A stretch of DNA of 64,000 nt from assembly GCA_902771785.1 (NCBI GenBank), contig CACXYH010000027.1:1-64000 (forward strand). The letters are read 5' to 3'. Position 1 is the first letter of the stretch. Each line of letters begins with the position of its first letter. Below the pieces are notes generated by a model. That model was not told where the DNA came from and ran no database searches. It was given only the letters and a program-made list of their open reading frames with translations. This document shows positions 1 through 9,061 of the stretch, piece by piece. The position numbers and the translations under genes were made by a program. The DNA is from an uncultured Prevotellaceae bacterium (GTDB lineage Bacteria; Bacteroidota; Bacteroidia; Bacteroidales; Bacteroidaceae).

Positions 1-66
1 TCATATATTGAACGTTAAAATATTTAAGAGATTGTAAGGACTCTCTTCTCAATCTGCAAAATTAAA

Positions 67-147
67 GTAGGGGAGGGGCTGGGGGTGGGGTCAGTAATAT
101 AATGTCGGTGAAGAAGTTGCTGACCCCACCCCTGTCCCCTCCCCTAC
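67..147. repeat. G-rich inverted-repeat element, copy 1
   Basis: Two 28-base arms (67-94 and 120-147) are near-perfect reverse complements. They are built from GGGGAGGGG and GGGGTGGGGTC words and separated by 25 bases. A further CCCTCCCC/GGGAGGGG hairpin overlaps the right arm and extends to about 160. The same arms recur at 41862-42013, so this is a dispersed family resembling a REP or MITE element. No coding sequence is evident. Confidence 0.75.
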
Positions 148-253
148 ATGGGAGGGGAATTCGAGCGCCGAGCAGGCTGCTACCAAAGAGAAAGGAGCAA
201 GAAGATAGCCGAAGAAAAGAAGGTTCTCTGTATGCTCATTGCTAATTGCTGTT

Positions 254-327
254 CCCCCCTTTGGGCAAGCCAAAAGGACGATTCAGCAAACAAAAAGCCC
301 CCTTTGGACGAGCCAAAAGGGGCGATT
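254..327. repeat. pair of 30-bp palindromic direct repeats
   Basis: Two 30-base direct repeats lie at 254-283 and 298-327. They share CCCCCTTTGG, then AGCCAAAAGG, then CGATT. Within each copy CCCTTTGG pairs with CCAAAAGG, so each is also a hairpin. Function is unknown. Confidence 0.65.
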
Positions 328-353
328 TATTTGCTAAAAAACGGGCGGCTGCT

Positions 354-497
354 TCCTGCAATCATCCAGGTTCCTGCAATCATCCAGGTTCCGGCAATCA
401 TGCTGCTTCAAGTAATCATGCTGCTTCAAGTAATCATGCTGCTTCAAGCAATCATGCTGCTTCAAGCAATCATGCTGCTTCCTGCAATCATGCAGGC
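354..497. repeat. 18-bp tandem repeat, eight units
   Basis: Eight consecutive 18-base units have the core CAATCATGCTGCTTCAAG. The first two and the last units are variants with CCAGG or GCAGG in place of GCTGC. The array ends about 10 bases before the stop codon of the truncated acetylesterase/pectinesterase gene on the minus strand. Read on that strand each central unit contains TGA. A nearby partial copy (498-510) overlaps the gene's stop codon. Confidence 0.85.
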
Positions 498-506
498 TTC
501 AAGCAA

Positions 507-1511
507 TCACTTCCAAGCAGCCCCTTCGCGCAATACGAATTTTACGCGGGCTTTCTTGGGGAGTTTTGGCTGCGTCCATTCGCCACCAAGTATTTGGATG
601 GTGGTTTCGGCGTTCGAGCGAAGCAGGGCGGCATCTACGGCGGGCTGAAGCTCGAGATAGTCGCCTCGGCCTCGGCGGTCGACGGTCAGGTCGGCATCCA
701 CGCGATATTTGCTCAGCACGGGTATCTCCTCGCAGAGCGCATCGGCCAGCAGATGGGCTACGACGTGAGCGCCGTAGACGTTGTAGTGGGTGTTGTCCTG
801 ACGGCCGTTAGGCACGCTCGGTTCCTCGCCCGGCTTGAACCACATGTGGAGCCGTTTCGAGGCCTCTGTGCCCAATCCTTGCTCCAGCTCGTGGGTAATT
901 CTGTTGGCGTCGACGAAGTGGCAGTTCATGCGCTTAGCGACGTCACGCGGCGCCACGCGATAGAGGCCGTGGGTGTCAATAAGCGAGTCGCCCTCCACCA
1001 TTTTCACTCCATCCTTAAAGGTGGTCGTGCGCAGCTTCTCGTCGTCGTCGTTTTCAGGTGCATTCACGAAGAAGTTACGGCGCACCACACAGTTCATCAA
1101 TACGGGAATGCCGCCCTTCTCGCGCGTCTCTCTGACGAACTTGGCGAGATTGTAGTCGAAGGTAGAACCTGGGTCGGTGTGACGGTCGGCCTTCGGCTTC
1201 TCGTCGTTATGGCCGAACTGAATGATGACGTAGTCGCCGGGCTTCATGAGGCTGAGCACCTTGTCCCAGCGGCCCTCGTTGATGAACGAGAGCGACGAGC
1301 GGCCGTTTACGGCGTGATTGTCCACCACGATGTTGTCGTCGAAGTAGCATTGCAGGGCCATACCCCACCCTCGCTCCTGCTTGCCGCCGGAGATGTCCTT
1401 ATTGGCAGCCGTCGAGTCGCCAATAATAAAGATGGTGGTGGTCTTCCTGTCGGCAGCAGCAAAGAGCAGCAGCACGAGTGCCAACGACCATAGTTTCAAG
1501 TAGTTTCTCAT
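507..1511 (-). CDS. secreted GDSL/SGNH rhamnogalacturonan-type acetylesterase with a truncated pectinesterase-like tail
   Basis: The 334-residue protein begins with a signal peptide (roughly residues 1-20). It carries SGNH hydrolase blocks: GDST at residues 31-34, an N-x-A-V-N-G block, GHND, and a D-N-T-H motif near the end of the domain. This matches rhamnogalacturonan acetylesterases, which remove O-acetyl groups from pectin in the periplasm or outside the cell. The last 60 or so residues ([20 protein letters not shown] onward) resemble only the start of a CE8 pectin methylesterase repeat, then stop beside an 18-bp tandem array, so a second enzyme domain appears to be lost. The ATG overlaps the hisS stop by four bases (ATGA), implying translational coupling to the fur-purA-hisS group. 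This is an odd place for a carbohydrate esterase. The family assignment is good; the CE8 remnant is inference. Confidence 0.85.
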   Translation of the reverse strand: MRNYLKLWSLALVLLLFAAADRKTTTIFIIGDSTAANKDISGGKQERGWGMALQCYFDDNIVVDNHAVNGRSSLSFINEGRWDKVLSLMKPGDYVIIQFGHNDEKPKADRHTDPGSTFDYNLAKFVRETREKGGIPVLMNCVVRRNFFVNAPENDDDEKLRTTTFKDGVKMVEGDSLIDTHGLYRVAPRDVAKRMNCHFVDANRITHELEQGLGTEASKRLHMWFKPGEEPSVPNGRQDNTHYNVYGAHVVAHLLADALCEEIPVLSKYRVDADLTVDRRGRGDYLELQPAVDAALLRSNAETTIQILGGEWTQPKLPKKARVKFVLREGAAWK

Positions 1512-2872
1512 GCGCTGATAATGCTTATAAGTTCTTCTATTGTAACGAGTTGCTGCTCTCCGCTCGCCATATTCTTGAGCGTGAGTTTTTGCGCATTCAT
1601 CTCGTTCTCACCCGCTAACGCCACGAAGGGAATCTGCTTGGCGTTGGCATAGGCCATCTGCTTCTTCATCTTCGCCGCATCAGGGAACATTTCCGTACGA
1701 ATGCCGGCTGCGCGGGCTTTGGCCACGAAGGGCAGGCAGTAGGCCGTCTCGCGTTCACCGAAGTTGATGAACAGCAGCTGCGACGTCTGCAGCGAGTCGG
1801 CTGGATAGAGGTCGAGCGCGTTGAGCACGTCGTAGATGCGGTCGACTCCAAACGAGATACCCACGCCCGAGAGGCCAGGCATGCCGAAGATACCCGTCAG
1901 GTTGTCGTAGCGTCCACCACCCGAAATGCTGCCCATCGGCGTGTCGAGCGCCTTCACTTCGAAGATGGCACCCGTGTAGTAGTTCAGGCCGCGAGCCAAA
2001 GTCAGGTCGAGCTGCATCTCGTTGGCGAGCTGGAGCGTCTTCAGCGTGTCGAGAATGTAGCGCGTCTCGTCGACGCCCTTCAGGCCTGTCTCGCTGTCTT
2101 TCAGCACGCTGGCAATCGTGTTGAGCTTCTCGTCGTTGGTGCCCTCAAGCATGATGATGGGCTGCAGTTTCTCAATTTGCGCGTCGCTGAGACCATCTTC
2201 ACGCAACTCGGCATTCACGTTGTCGATGCCTATCTTGTCGAGCTTGTCGATGGCCACCGTAATGTCTACAATCTTGTCGGCAGCACCAATCACTTCGGCA
2301 ATGCCCGTCAGTATTTTGCGGTTGTTGATTTTGATGGCCACACGCACGCCGAAACGGCTGAACACGGTGTCGACAATCTGCATCAGTTCCACCTCGTTGA
2401 GCAGCGAGTCAGAGCCCACCACGTCGCCGTCGAACTGATAGAACTCGCGGTAGCGGCCCTTCTGAGGACGGTCGGCACGCCAAACGGGCTGTACCTGATA
2501 ACGCTTGAACGGCAGCTGAAGCTCCTCGCGGTGCATCACCACGTAGCGGGCGAAGGGCACGGTCAGATCGTAGCGCAAGCCTTTCTCACAGAGCTTCGCA
2601 GCCAGGCGGAGTGCATTACGCTCCAGCAGTTCGTCGTCGGCCACCTTCGAGAGGTAGTCGCCCGAGTTGAGCACTTTGAAGAGCAGCTTGTCGCCCTCCT
2701 CGCCATATTTGCCCATGAGCGTGCCGAGCGTCTCCATAGCCGGCGTCTCAATCTGCTGGAAGCCGTAGAGCTCGTAGACGCTGCGGATGGTATTGAAAAT
2801 ATAGTTGCGCTTCGCCATCTCCTGAGGGCCAAAGTCGCGTGTTCCTTTTACGATGCTTGTCTTGTTTGCCAT
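1508..2872 (-). CDS. hisS: histidine--tRNA ligase
   Basis: A cytoplasmic class II aminoacyl-tRNA synthetase that charges tRNA-His with histidine. The 454 residues open with [10 protein letters not shown]. Motif 2 is visible as [11 protein letters not shown], the histidine-binding loop as RGLNYYTG, and motif 3 as [13 protein letters not shown]. The C-terminal part is an anticodon-binding domain ending in the VTIEELI region. Length is normal for the family. The start codon overlaps the purA stop by one base (TAATG), and the stop overlaps the next gene, so purA, hisS and the esterase gene are read as one coupled unit. Confidence 0.97.
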   Translation of the reverse strand: MANKTSIVKGTRDFGPQEMAKRNYIFNTIRSVYELYGFQQIETPAMETLGTLMGKYGEEGDKLLFKVLNSGDYLSKVADDELLERNALRLAAKLCEKGLRYDLTVPFARYVVMHREELQLPFKRYQVQPVWRADRPQKGRYREFYQFDGDVVGSDSLLNEVELMQIVDTVFSRFGVRVAIKINNRKILTGIAEVIGAADKIVDITVAIDKLDKIGIDNVNAELREDGLSDAQIEKLQPIIMLEGTNDEKLNTIASVLKDSETGLKGVDETRYILDTLKTLQLANEMQLDLTLARGLNYYTGAIFEVKALDTPMGSISGGGRYDNLTGIFGMPGLSGVGISFGVDRIYDVLNALDLYPADSLQTSQLLFINFGERETAYCLPFVAKARAAGIRTEMFPDAAKMKKQMAYANAKQIPFVALAGENEMNAQKLTLKNMASGEQQLVTIEELISIISA

Positions 2873-4143
2873 TACTTCCTAACGATAGTTTGTTCGCGGT
2901 CAGGACCTATAGAAATGATTTTAATCGGAGTCTCTAACTGCTTCTCTAAGAACGATATATAGTCGCAGAACTCCTTCGGGAACTGATCCTCGCTGGTAAA
3001 CTTAGTCATGTCTGTCTTCCAACCCGGCAGCTCTTCGTAGACGGGCTCTATGCCGTCCTCGATGTTGTAGGGGAAGTAGTCAATCAGCTGTCCGTTCTGC
3101 TTGTAGGCAACGCAGGCTTTGATGGTGTCGAAGCCGTCGAGCACGTCGCTTTTCATCATGATAAGCTGCGTCACGCCGTTCACCATGATGCTGTAGCGCA
3201 GGGCCACGAGGTCAATCCATCCGCAGCGACGCTCACGACCCGTAACGGCCCCATACTCGTGGCCGAGGTCACGAATGCGCTTGCCTGTCTCGTCGAAGAG
3301 TTCTGTGGGGAACGGACCTGCACCAACGCGCGTGCAGTAGGCCTTCATGATGCCGTACACCTCGCCAATCTTGTTAGGCCCTATGCCGAGACCCGTGCAG
3401 GCTCCTGCGCAGATGGTGTTCGACGAAGTGACGAAGGGATACGAGCCGAAGTCGACGTCGAGCATCGTGCCCTGAGCGCCCTCGCAGAGCACGCTCTTTC
3501 CTTGGCGCAGATAGCCGTTGATTTCGTGCTCAGAGTCGACGATGGGGAACTGGCGCAGATACTCAATGCCCTCAAGCCACTTCTTCTCCACCTCAGTAAT
3601 ATCATAGTCGAAGTTGAGCGACTTCAGGATAGCCTCGTGACGGGCCTTAGCGGCAGCATACTTTTCAGGGAAGTTCTCCAGGATATCGCCCACACGGAGA
3701 CCGTTGCGGCTCACCTTGTCGGTATAGGTAGGGCCGATGCCCTTGCCCGTCGTACCCACCTTGTTCTTGCCCTTCTGGGCCTCGTAGGCAGCGTCGAGCA
3801 CACGGTGCGTAGGCATAATCAGGTGTGCTTTCTTCGAAATATGCAGTCGGCTCTTCAGCTCGTGTCCGCTCTGCTCCAGCGCTTTGGCCTCGTCCATAAA
3901 CAGGTCGGGAGCCAGCACCACGCCGTTGCCGATAATGTTCACCTTGCCACCCTGGAAGATGCCTGACGGCACGGAGCGCAACACATACTTCTCACCCTCG
4001 AACTCCAGCGTATGTCCGGCATTGGGGCCACCCTGAAAACGGGCAACCACATCGTAGCGGGGGGTCAGCACATCGACCACCTTGCCCTTACCTTCATCGC
4101 CCCACTGCAATCCCAGCAGGACGTCAACTTTTCCTTTTTCCAT
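2872..4143 (-). CDS. purA: adenylosuccinate synthetase
   Basis: Cytoplasmic enzyme making adenylosuccinate from IMP and aspartate with GTP, the first committed step from IMP to AMP. The 423-residue protein shows the family signatures QWGDEGKGK near residue 12, GGPNAGHT, and [10 protein letters not shown] with the catalytic lysine. It lies 16 bases downstream of the Fur-family gene and its TAA overlaps the hisS ATG. Cotranscription with the regulator is likely. Length is typical. Confidence 0.97.
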   Translation of the reverse strand: MEKGKVDVLLGLQWGDEGKGKVVDVLTPRYDVVARFQGGPNAGHTLEFEGEKYVLRSVPSGIFQGGKVNIIGNGVVLAPDLFMDEAKALEQSGHELKSRLHISKKAHLIMPTHRVLDAAYEAQKGKNKVGTTGKGIGPTYTDKVSRNGLRVGDILENFPEKYAAAKARHEAILKSLNFDYDITEVEKKWLEGIEYLRQFPIVDSEHEINGYLRQGKSVLCEGAQGTMLDVDFGSYPFVTSSNTICAGACTGLGIGPNKIGEVYGIMKAYCTRVGAGPFPTELFDETGKRIRDLGHEYGAVTGRERRCGWIDLVALRYSIMVNGVTQLIMMKSDVLDGFDTIKACVAYKQNGQLIDYFPYNIEDGIEPVYEELPGWKTDMTKFTSEDQFPKEFCDYISFLEKQLETPIKIISIGPDREQTIVRK

Positions 4144-4159
4144 TCTCGTTTATTTGATG

Positions 4160-4675
4160 TTATGTTGTTTTGTTTCTATCCTTCTTGTTCTCCCTTTGCC
4201 GTTTCTTCTGCTTCGTGATGGAAGCCTGACACGTAGAGCAGATGCCATAAATATATAAGGTGTAGCCATCCTTACGGAATCGTTTGAGGTGCATCTGCTC
4301 AATAGCATCCGTAATTTCTGGCGCACGAACCTCAGTCACGCGCCCGCACACCGTGCAGATCTGGTGGCAATGACTGTTGTCGTCGTAGCATGCCTCATAC
4401 TTCGTAGCGCCCTGAAAGCGGTGGCGTATGACCAACCGCAGCTCCATGAAAAGGTTCAGCGTGTTGTAGAGTGTGGCACGCGACACGGGAAATTTCTCTT
4501 CTTCGGCCAAACGGTCGCCCAGTTCTTCGAGCGAGAAGTGGCCGTTCATACTATACACAGCATGCAATATCGCATAACGCTCAGGCGTCTTGCGATGATT
4601 GTTCATCTCCAAGTAGCTGTCCAGAATGCCCTCCACCCGGGCGAGCACGCTGTCTTTCTTACCATAAGTCTTCAT
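4160..4675 (-). CDS. Fur/PerR-family metal-dependent transcriptional regulator
   Basis: A Fur-family repressor of 171 residues: an N-terminal winged helix (TPERYAILHAVYSMNGHFSL, then SRATLYNTLNLF as recognition region) followed by a dimerisation domain with HCH and two structural zinc CxxC pairs (CTVC and CSTC). The C-terminal tail is lysine/arginine-rich. An upstream start at 4717 is possible, but ATG 4675 (MKTYGKK) is preferred because the -7 box at 4685-4692 lies just ahead of it and would be inside the longer version. Whether it senses iron, peroxide or zinc cannot be decided here. It heads the purA-hisS-esterase group. Confidence 0.88.
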   Translation of the reverse strand: MKTYGKKDSVLARVEGILDSYLEMNNHRKTPERYAILHAVYSMNGHFSLEELGDRLAEEEKFPVSRATLYNTLNLFMELRLVIRHRFQGATKYEACYDDNSHCHQICTVCGRVTEVRAPEITDAIEQMHLKRFRKDGYTLYIYGICSTCQASITKQKKRQRENKKDRNKTT

Positions 4676-4684
4676 AAACCAGCG

Positions 4685-4692
4685 CAAAATTA
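4685..4692 (-). promoter_or_regulatory. -7 box of the Fur-family gene
   Basis: TAATTTTG on the minus strand matches the Bacteroidota -7 consensus TAnnTTTG. It ends nine bases before the proposed ATG, so the transcript would have a leader of only a few bases. Confidence 0.55.
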
Positions 4693-4756
4693 CGACAAAA
4701 TATTCAAATCTCGACATTATTATCTATAAAAAGTCTAAAATGCCAAAACTATTTTG

Positions 4757-4764
4757 TATCTTTG
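4757..4764 (+). promoter_or_regulatory. -7 box for the T9SS protein-uvrA pair
   Basis: TATCTTTG matches TAnnTTTG. It leaves a leader of about 30 bases before ATG 4799. It lies inside the longer open frame that starts at 4754, which argues for the downstream start. Confidence 0.7.
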
Positions 4765-4798
4765 CACCCAAAACAAACAAGAAACAGGCAAAAAAATC

Positions 4799-5515
4799 AT
4801 GAGACGACAACTCACATGGATATTCCTCTTGGCAGTCACGCTCACCGCTGCCGCACAGAAGTCGAACCCTATGGCCTACTACATCAACGAAAAGGGAGAG
4901 GAGGCGGAGTCGACCAACATCACCGACGGGCAGGCACCGCTCGAGGTCACCTTCAGAGCCAATCCTGAGGGGATGGACGGCTATACTCCCTCGTTTGAAT
5001 GGCACTTCAGGCATTCGCCCTTCACCAAGACGGGCGAAACGCAGGAGTTTAAGGAGTTCATGGTGAGATACGAGGAAGACACGCAGTACACTTTCACCGA
5101 GTCGGGCATCTACCACATCGTGCTGCTGACGCGCCTCTCTGCGTCGCTCGACCCCGATTCGGCCACCATCATCCTCTCCATCAGCGACAGCAAGCTTGAG
5201 TTCCCCAATGCGTTCTCACCCAATCACGACGGTCGGAACGAACTGTATCAAGCCAAGACAGGATGGCGCAACATCGTCAGTTTTCACGCTTACATCTTCA
5301 ACCGATGGGGACAAAAGCTCTTCGAATGGACCGACCCCAACGACGGATGGGACGGAACCTATAAGGGCAAGGACGTGAAGGAAGGCACCTACTTTGTGCT
5401 GGTCAAGGCACGCGGCGCCGACGGAAAGGAGTACAACATCAAAAAAGACGTGAACCTGCTGCGCAACTACTATCAGGGCAGCGGCTCAAACAGTAGCAGT
5501 ACAGCAGGACAATGA
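4799..5515 (+). CDS. secreted protein with gliding-motility-type (type IX secretion) C-terminal sorting domain
   Basis: A 238-residue protein with a signal peptide (MRRQLTWIFLLAVTLTAAAQ). A PKD-like segment (residues ~35-115) contains FEWHFRHSP. The C-terminal domain has the type B sorting pattern: FPNAFSPNHDGRNELY, then FNRWGQKLFEW, DGWDGTYKGKD and GTYFVLVKA. That domain (CHU_C/TIGR04131 type) is known to direct proteins through the type IX secretion system to the cell surface. The ATG at 4799 is chosen because the promoter box lies just upstream. The stop overlaps the uvrA start (ATGA). Cargo function is unknown. A T9SS plug-type protein is encoded at 16391-17629. Confidence 0.82.
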   Translation: MRRQLTWIFLLAVTLTAAAQKSNPMAYYINEKGEEAESTNITDGQAPLEVTFRANPEGMDGYTPSFEWHFRHSPFTKTGETQEFKEFMVRYEEDTQYTFTESGIYHIVLLTRLSASLDPDSATIILSISDSKLEFPNAFSPNHDGRNELYQAKTGWRNIVSFHAYIFNRWGQKLFEWTDPNDGWDGTYKGKDVKEGTYFVLVKARGADGKEYNIKKDVNLLRNYYQGSGSNSSSTAGQ

Positions 5516-8367
5516 GCAACAAAGAACATGAAAAGATAAGCGTCTACGGAGCACGTGTAAACAATCTGAAAAACGTAGACGTAGACATACCACGCGGCAG
5601 CCTTACGGTCATCACCGGACTTTCTGGTTCGGGCAAATCGTCATTAGCCTTCGACACCATCTTTGCCGAAGGACAGCGCCGCTACATCGAGACATTCTCG
5701 GCATACGCACGCAACTTTCTGGGGGGTATGGAGCGACCCGACGTCGACAAAATCACGGGCCTCTCACCTGTCATCAGTATTGAACAGAAGACCACCAATA
5801 AGAATCCGCGCTCTACTGTGGGAACCACAACCGAAGTCTACGACTATCTGCGACTGCTCTTCGCACGAGCCGGCAAGGCCTACAGCTATATGACGGGCGA
5901 ACCGATGGTGAAGTACACCGAAGAGAAGGTGCTCGAGATGATACAGACCGATTATCAAGGAAAGCGCATCTTTATCCTGGCTCCGCTCGTTCGCTCACGC
6001 AAGGGCCACTATCGCGAGCTCTTCGAAAGCATGCGCCGAAAGGGCTACCTCACGATGCGTGTCGACGGCGAAATAACCGAAATCACGCGCGGCATGAAGG
6101 TCGACCGCTACAAGAACCACGACATTGAGGTGGTCATCGACAAGCTGCAGGTGAAGGAAGTTGCCGACGAACGTCTGAAGAAGAGCATCCAGATAGCGAT
6201 GAAGCAGGGCGAAGGGCTCATCATGATTCTCGACAAAGACACGGGCGCCGTAAAGCATTTCTCACGTCGCCTCATGTGCCCCACAACGGGTATCAGTTAC
6301 AGCGACCCCGCACCCAACAATTTCTCATTCAACTCGCCTCAAGGGGCCTGTCCCCGCTGCAAGGGGCTGGGAGTGGTGAGCGAGATTGACTTGTCGAAGG
6401 TGATACCCAACCGCCGTCAAAGCATTCACGAAGGAGCGATTGTCCCTCTGGGAAAGTACAAGAACCAGCTCATCTTCTGGCAGATAGACGCCATACTGAA
6501 GAAATACGACTGCACCCTGAAGACCACCATCGAGGACATCCCCGAGGAGGCGCTGACAGAAATTCTCTACGGCTCGCTCGAGCAAGTACGCATCGACAAG
6601 GAGGTGGTTCACACCTCGAGCGACTACTTCACCAGCTTCGACGGCGTGATGAAATACCTGCGCGACGTGATGGAAAACGACGACACGACGAGTGGACAGA
6701 AGTGGGCCGACCAGTTTATGGCCGAGTGCGAATGTCCTGAATGTCACGGCCAACGGCTCAATCGTGAGGCGCTCAGCTATCGTGTGTGGGATAAGAATAT
6801 TGCCGAGCTGGCCTCAATGGATCTCGACGACCTACGCCGCTGGCTCGACGAAGCCGAACAACATCTGGACAACCAGCAACAACAGATAGCTGCCGAAATA
6901 CTGAAGGAAATACGCACCCGTCTCGACTTCTTGCTCGAAGTGGGACTTGACTATCTGTCGCTCAACCGGCAGTCGGCCTCGCTCTCAGGCGGCGAAAGCC
7001 AGCGCATACGTCTGGCCACTCAAATCGGCTCTCAGCTCGTCAATGTGCTCTACATTCTCGACGAGCCCAGTATCGGACTTCATCAGCGTGACAACGAACG
7101 GCTCATCCACTCGCTGAAAGAGTTGCGCGACTTGGGCAACACGGTGATTGTGGTAGAGCACGACAAAGACATGATGCTCAGCGCCGACTACATCATCGAC
7201 ATCGGCCCGAAAGCCGGAAGGAAGGGCGGCGAAGTGGTGTTTCAGGGCACACCTGCCGAGATGCTCAAGACGCAAACCATTACCGCACAATACCTGAACG
7301 GACAGGCTCAGATAGAAGTGCCTGCTGAACGCAGAAAGGGCAACGGAAAGGCAATTGTCGTGCGAGGAGCGTCGGGCAATAACCTGAAGCATGTCGATGT
7401 AACCTTCCCCTTAGGAAAACTGATTGTGGTGACGGGCGTCAGCGGAAGCGGCAAGTCGACGCTTATCAACGAGACGTTGCAACCCATCCTCTCGCAACAC
7501 TTCTATCGTTCGCTGCACCGCCCTATGCCCTACGACGCTATTGAGGGCATAGACAATATTGACAAAGTGGTGAACGTAGATCAAAGTCCCATCGGACGCA
7601 CTCCCCGTTCAAATCCTGCCACTTATACAGGTGTGTTCAGCGATATCCGCTCGCTGTTTGTCAACCTGCCGGAAGCTAAGATTCGCGGCTACAAGCCCGG
7701 TCGCTTTTCCTTCAACGTAAAGGGAGGGCGCTGTGAGACCTGTGGCGGCAACGGCTACAAGACGATTGAAATGAACTTCCTGCCCGACATTCAAGTGCCC
7801 TGCGAGGAGTGTCACGGTAAGCGCTACAACCGCGAAACGCTGGAGGTGCGCTATAAGGGCAAGTCGATTGCCGACGTGCTCGATATGACCATCAACCAGG
7901 CTGTAGAGTTCTTCGAGAACGTGCCCGACATTCTCAGGAAAATCAAAACCATTCAGGATGTGGGCCTCGGCTACATTAAGTTAGGACAGCCCTCCACCAC
8001 CCTCTCTGGTGGCGAGAGTCAACGTGTAAAGCTGGCTACAGAATTGTCGAAACGCGATACAGGCAAGACGCTCTACATTCTCGACGAACCCACCACAGGA
8101 CTCCACTTCGAGGACATTAGAATCCTGATGCAAGTGCTTCAGAAATTGGTCGACAGGGGCAACACGGTGATCGTCATCGAGCACAATCTCGACGTCATCA
8201 AGCAGGCCGACTATATTATAGATATGGGACCGGAAGGCGGCAGAGGCGGCGGTCAGGTGCTCTCAACAGGCACACCTGAGGAGGTAGCAAAAAAGAAGCA
8301 GGGCTACACACCCCGCTTCCTCTATCAAGAACTCTTCGAAACCCCTACTCCTTTCCGTGAATGTTGA
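5512..8367 (+). CDS. uvrA: excinuclease ABC subunit A
   Basis: The DNA-damage recognition ATPase of nucleotide excision repair, working with UvrB. The 951 residues contain two ABC ATPase modules: Walker [13 protein letters not shown] near residue 35 with signature [12 protein letters not shown], and Walker [13 protein letters not shown] near residue 645 with [12 protein letters not shown]. The second zinc module has four cysteines (CETCGGNG and CEECHGK). The first shows CPTT then CPRCKGLG, so only three cysteines are obvious. The start overlaps the preceding stop. The 3' end overlaps the convergent response-regulator gene by 23 bases. Confidence 0.97.
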   Translation: MSNKEHEKISVYGARVNNLKNVDVDIPRGSLTVITGLSGSGKSSLAFDTIFAEGQRRYIETFSAYARNFLGGMERPDVDKITGLSPVISIEQKTTNKNPRSTVGTTTEVYDYLRLLFARAGKAYSYMTGEPMVKYTEEKVLEMIQTDYQGKRIFILAPLVRSRKGHYRELFESMRRKGYLTMRVDGEITEITRGMKVDRYKNHDIEVVIDKLQVKEVADERLKKSIQIAMKQGEGLIMILDKDTGAVKHFSRRLMCPTTGISYSDPAPNNFSFNSPQGACPRCKGLGVVSEIDLSKVIPNRRQSIHEGAIVPLGKYKNQLIFWQIDAILKKYDCTLKTTIEDIPEEALTEILYGSLEQVRIDKEVVHTSSDYFTSFDGVMKYLRDVMENDDTTSGQKWADQFMAECECPECHGQRLNREALSYRVWDKNIAELASMDLDDLRRWLDEAEQHLDNQQQQIAAEILKEIRTRLDFLLEVGLDYLSLNRQSASLSGGESQRIRLATQIGSQLVNVLYILDEPSIGLHQRDNERLIHSLKELRDLGNTVIVVEHDKDMMLSADYIIDIGPKAGRKGGEVVFQGTPAEMLKTQTITAQYLNGQAQIEVPAERRKGNGKAIVVRGASGNNLKHVDVTFPLGKLIVVTGVSGSGKSTLINETLQPILSQHFYRSLHRPMPYDAIEGIDNIDKVVNVDQSPIGRTPRSNPATYTGVFSDIRSLFVNLPEAKIRGYKPGRFSFNVKGGRCETCGGNGYKTIEMNFLPDIQVPCEECHGKRYNRETLEVRYKGKSIADVLDMTINQAVEFFENVPDILRKIKTIQDVGLGYIKLGQPSTTLSGGESQRVKLATELSKRDTGKTLYILDEPTTGLHFEDIRILMQVLQKLVDRGNTVIVIEHNLDVIKQADYIIDMGPEGGRGGGQVLSTGTPEEVAKKKQGYTPRFLYQELFETPTPFREC

Positions 8368-9016
8368 TGATTTCAATCTGCGGGTCGTCCTTCAGATGCT
8401 TGCGCAGCTTGGTAATGTAGACGTCCATAGAACGGGCATTGAAGTAGTTGTCGTCAATCCAGATTGTCTTCAAGGCGAAGTCACGCTGCAGAATCTCGTT
8501 GGCATGCGAGCAGAGCAGCGCCAGCAGTTCGTTCTCCTTCGTGGTCAGCTTGGTAGCCTTTTCGCCTATCGACAGGAGCTGCTTCTGTGTGTCGAAAGTG
8601 AAGTTTCCGATGCGGTAGAGCGTGCTCTCCTTGTTCTTCTTTCCACGTACGCGGCGCAGGATGGCCTCAATACGGAACACGAGCTCCTCCATCGAGAAAG
8701 GCTTTGTGATGTAGTCGTCGGCACCCAGTTTGAAACCTTCCAGGATGTCTTCCTTCATCGTTTTAGCCGTCAGGAAGATGATGGGGATGTCGGCATTAGC
8801 AGCACGGATTTCCTGTGCCAGCGTGAAGCCGTCCTTCTTAGGCATCATCACGTCGAGCACGCAGATGTCGAACTTGGTCTTCATGAAAGCCTTAAAACCA
8901 GCTTCGCCATCAGGACAGAGCTCAGCCTCATAGCCCTTGGCTGCCAAATATTCACGAAGCAACATGCCGAGGTTCTCATCGTCCTCGCAAAGTAAAATTT
9001 TCAGTTTGTCTTCCAT
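8345..9016 (-). CDS. rprY: OmpR-family response regulator (RprY-like)
   Basis: A cytoplasmic two-component regulator of 223 residues. The N-terminal receiver has the acidic pair CEDDEN, phospho-acceptor aspartate in CVLDVMMPKKDG near residue 53, and the conserved lysine in DDYITKPF. The C-terminal winged helix ends with the VYITKLRKHLKDD helix typical of OmpR/PhoB proteins. ATG 9016 (MEDKLK) is preferred over 9022 because AAAGGAG sits seven bases ahead of it but only one base ahead of the other. It follows the histidine kinase gene by 45 bases and shares its promoter. RprXY of Bacteroides is the likely counterpart; the signal is unknown. Confidence 0.88.
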   Translation of the reverse strand: MEDKLKILLCEDDENLGMLLREYLAAKGYEAELCPDGEAGFKAFMKTKFDICVLDVMMPKKDGFTLAQEIRAANADIPIIFLTAKTMKEDILEGFKLGADDYITKPFSMEELVFRIEAILRRVRGKKNKESTLYRIGNFTFDTQKQLLSIGEKATKLTTKENELLALLCSHANEILQRDFALKTIWIDDNYFNARSMDVYITKLRKHLKDDPQIEIINIHGKE

Positions 9017-9061
9017 AATCATACTCCTTTTCTTTTTATTGTTAATACTAAATTAATATCT

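Noticed and set aside
354-497. Possible CRISPR array
   Set aside because: Units are 18 bases and directly adjacent, with no spacers and no cas genes nearby.
246-1493. 415-codon frame over the repeats and esterase gene
   Set aside because: It is antisense to a well-supported esterase and its start is made of tandem repeat translation.
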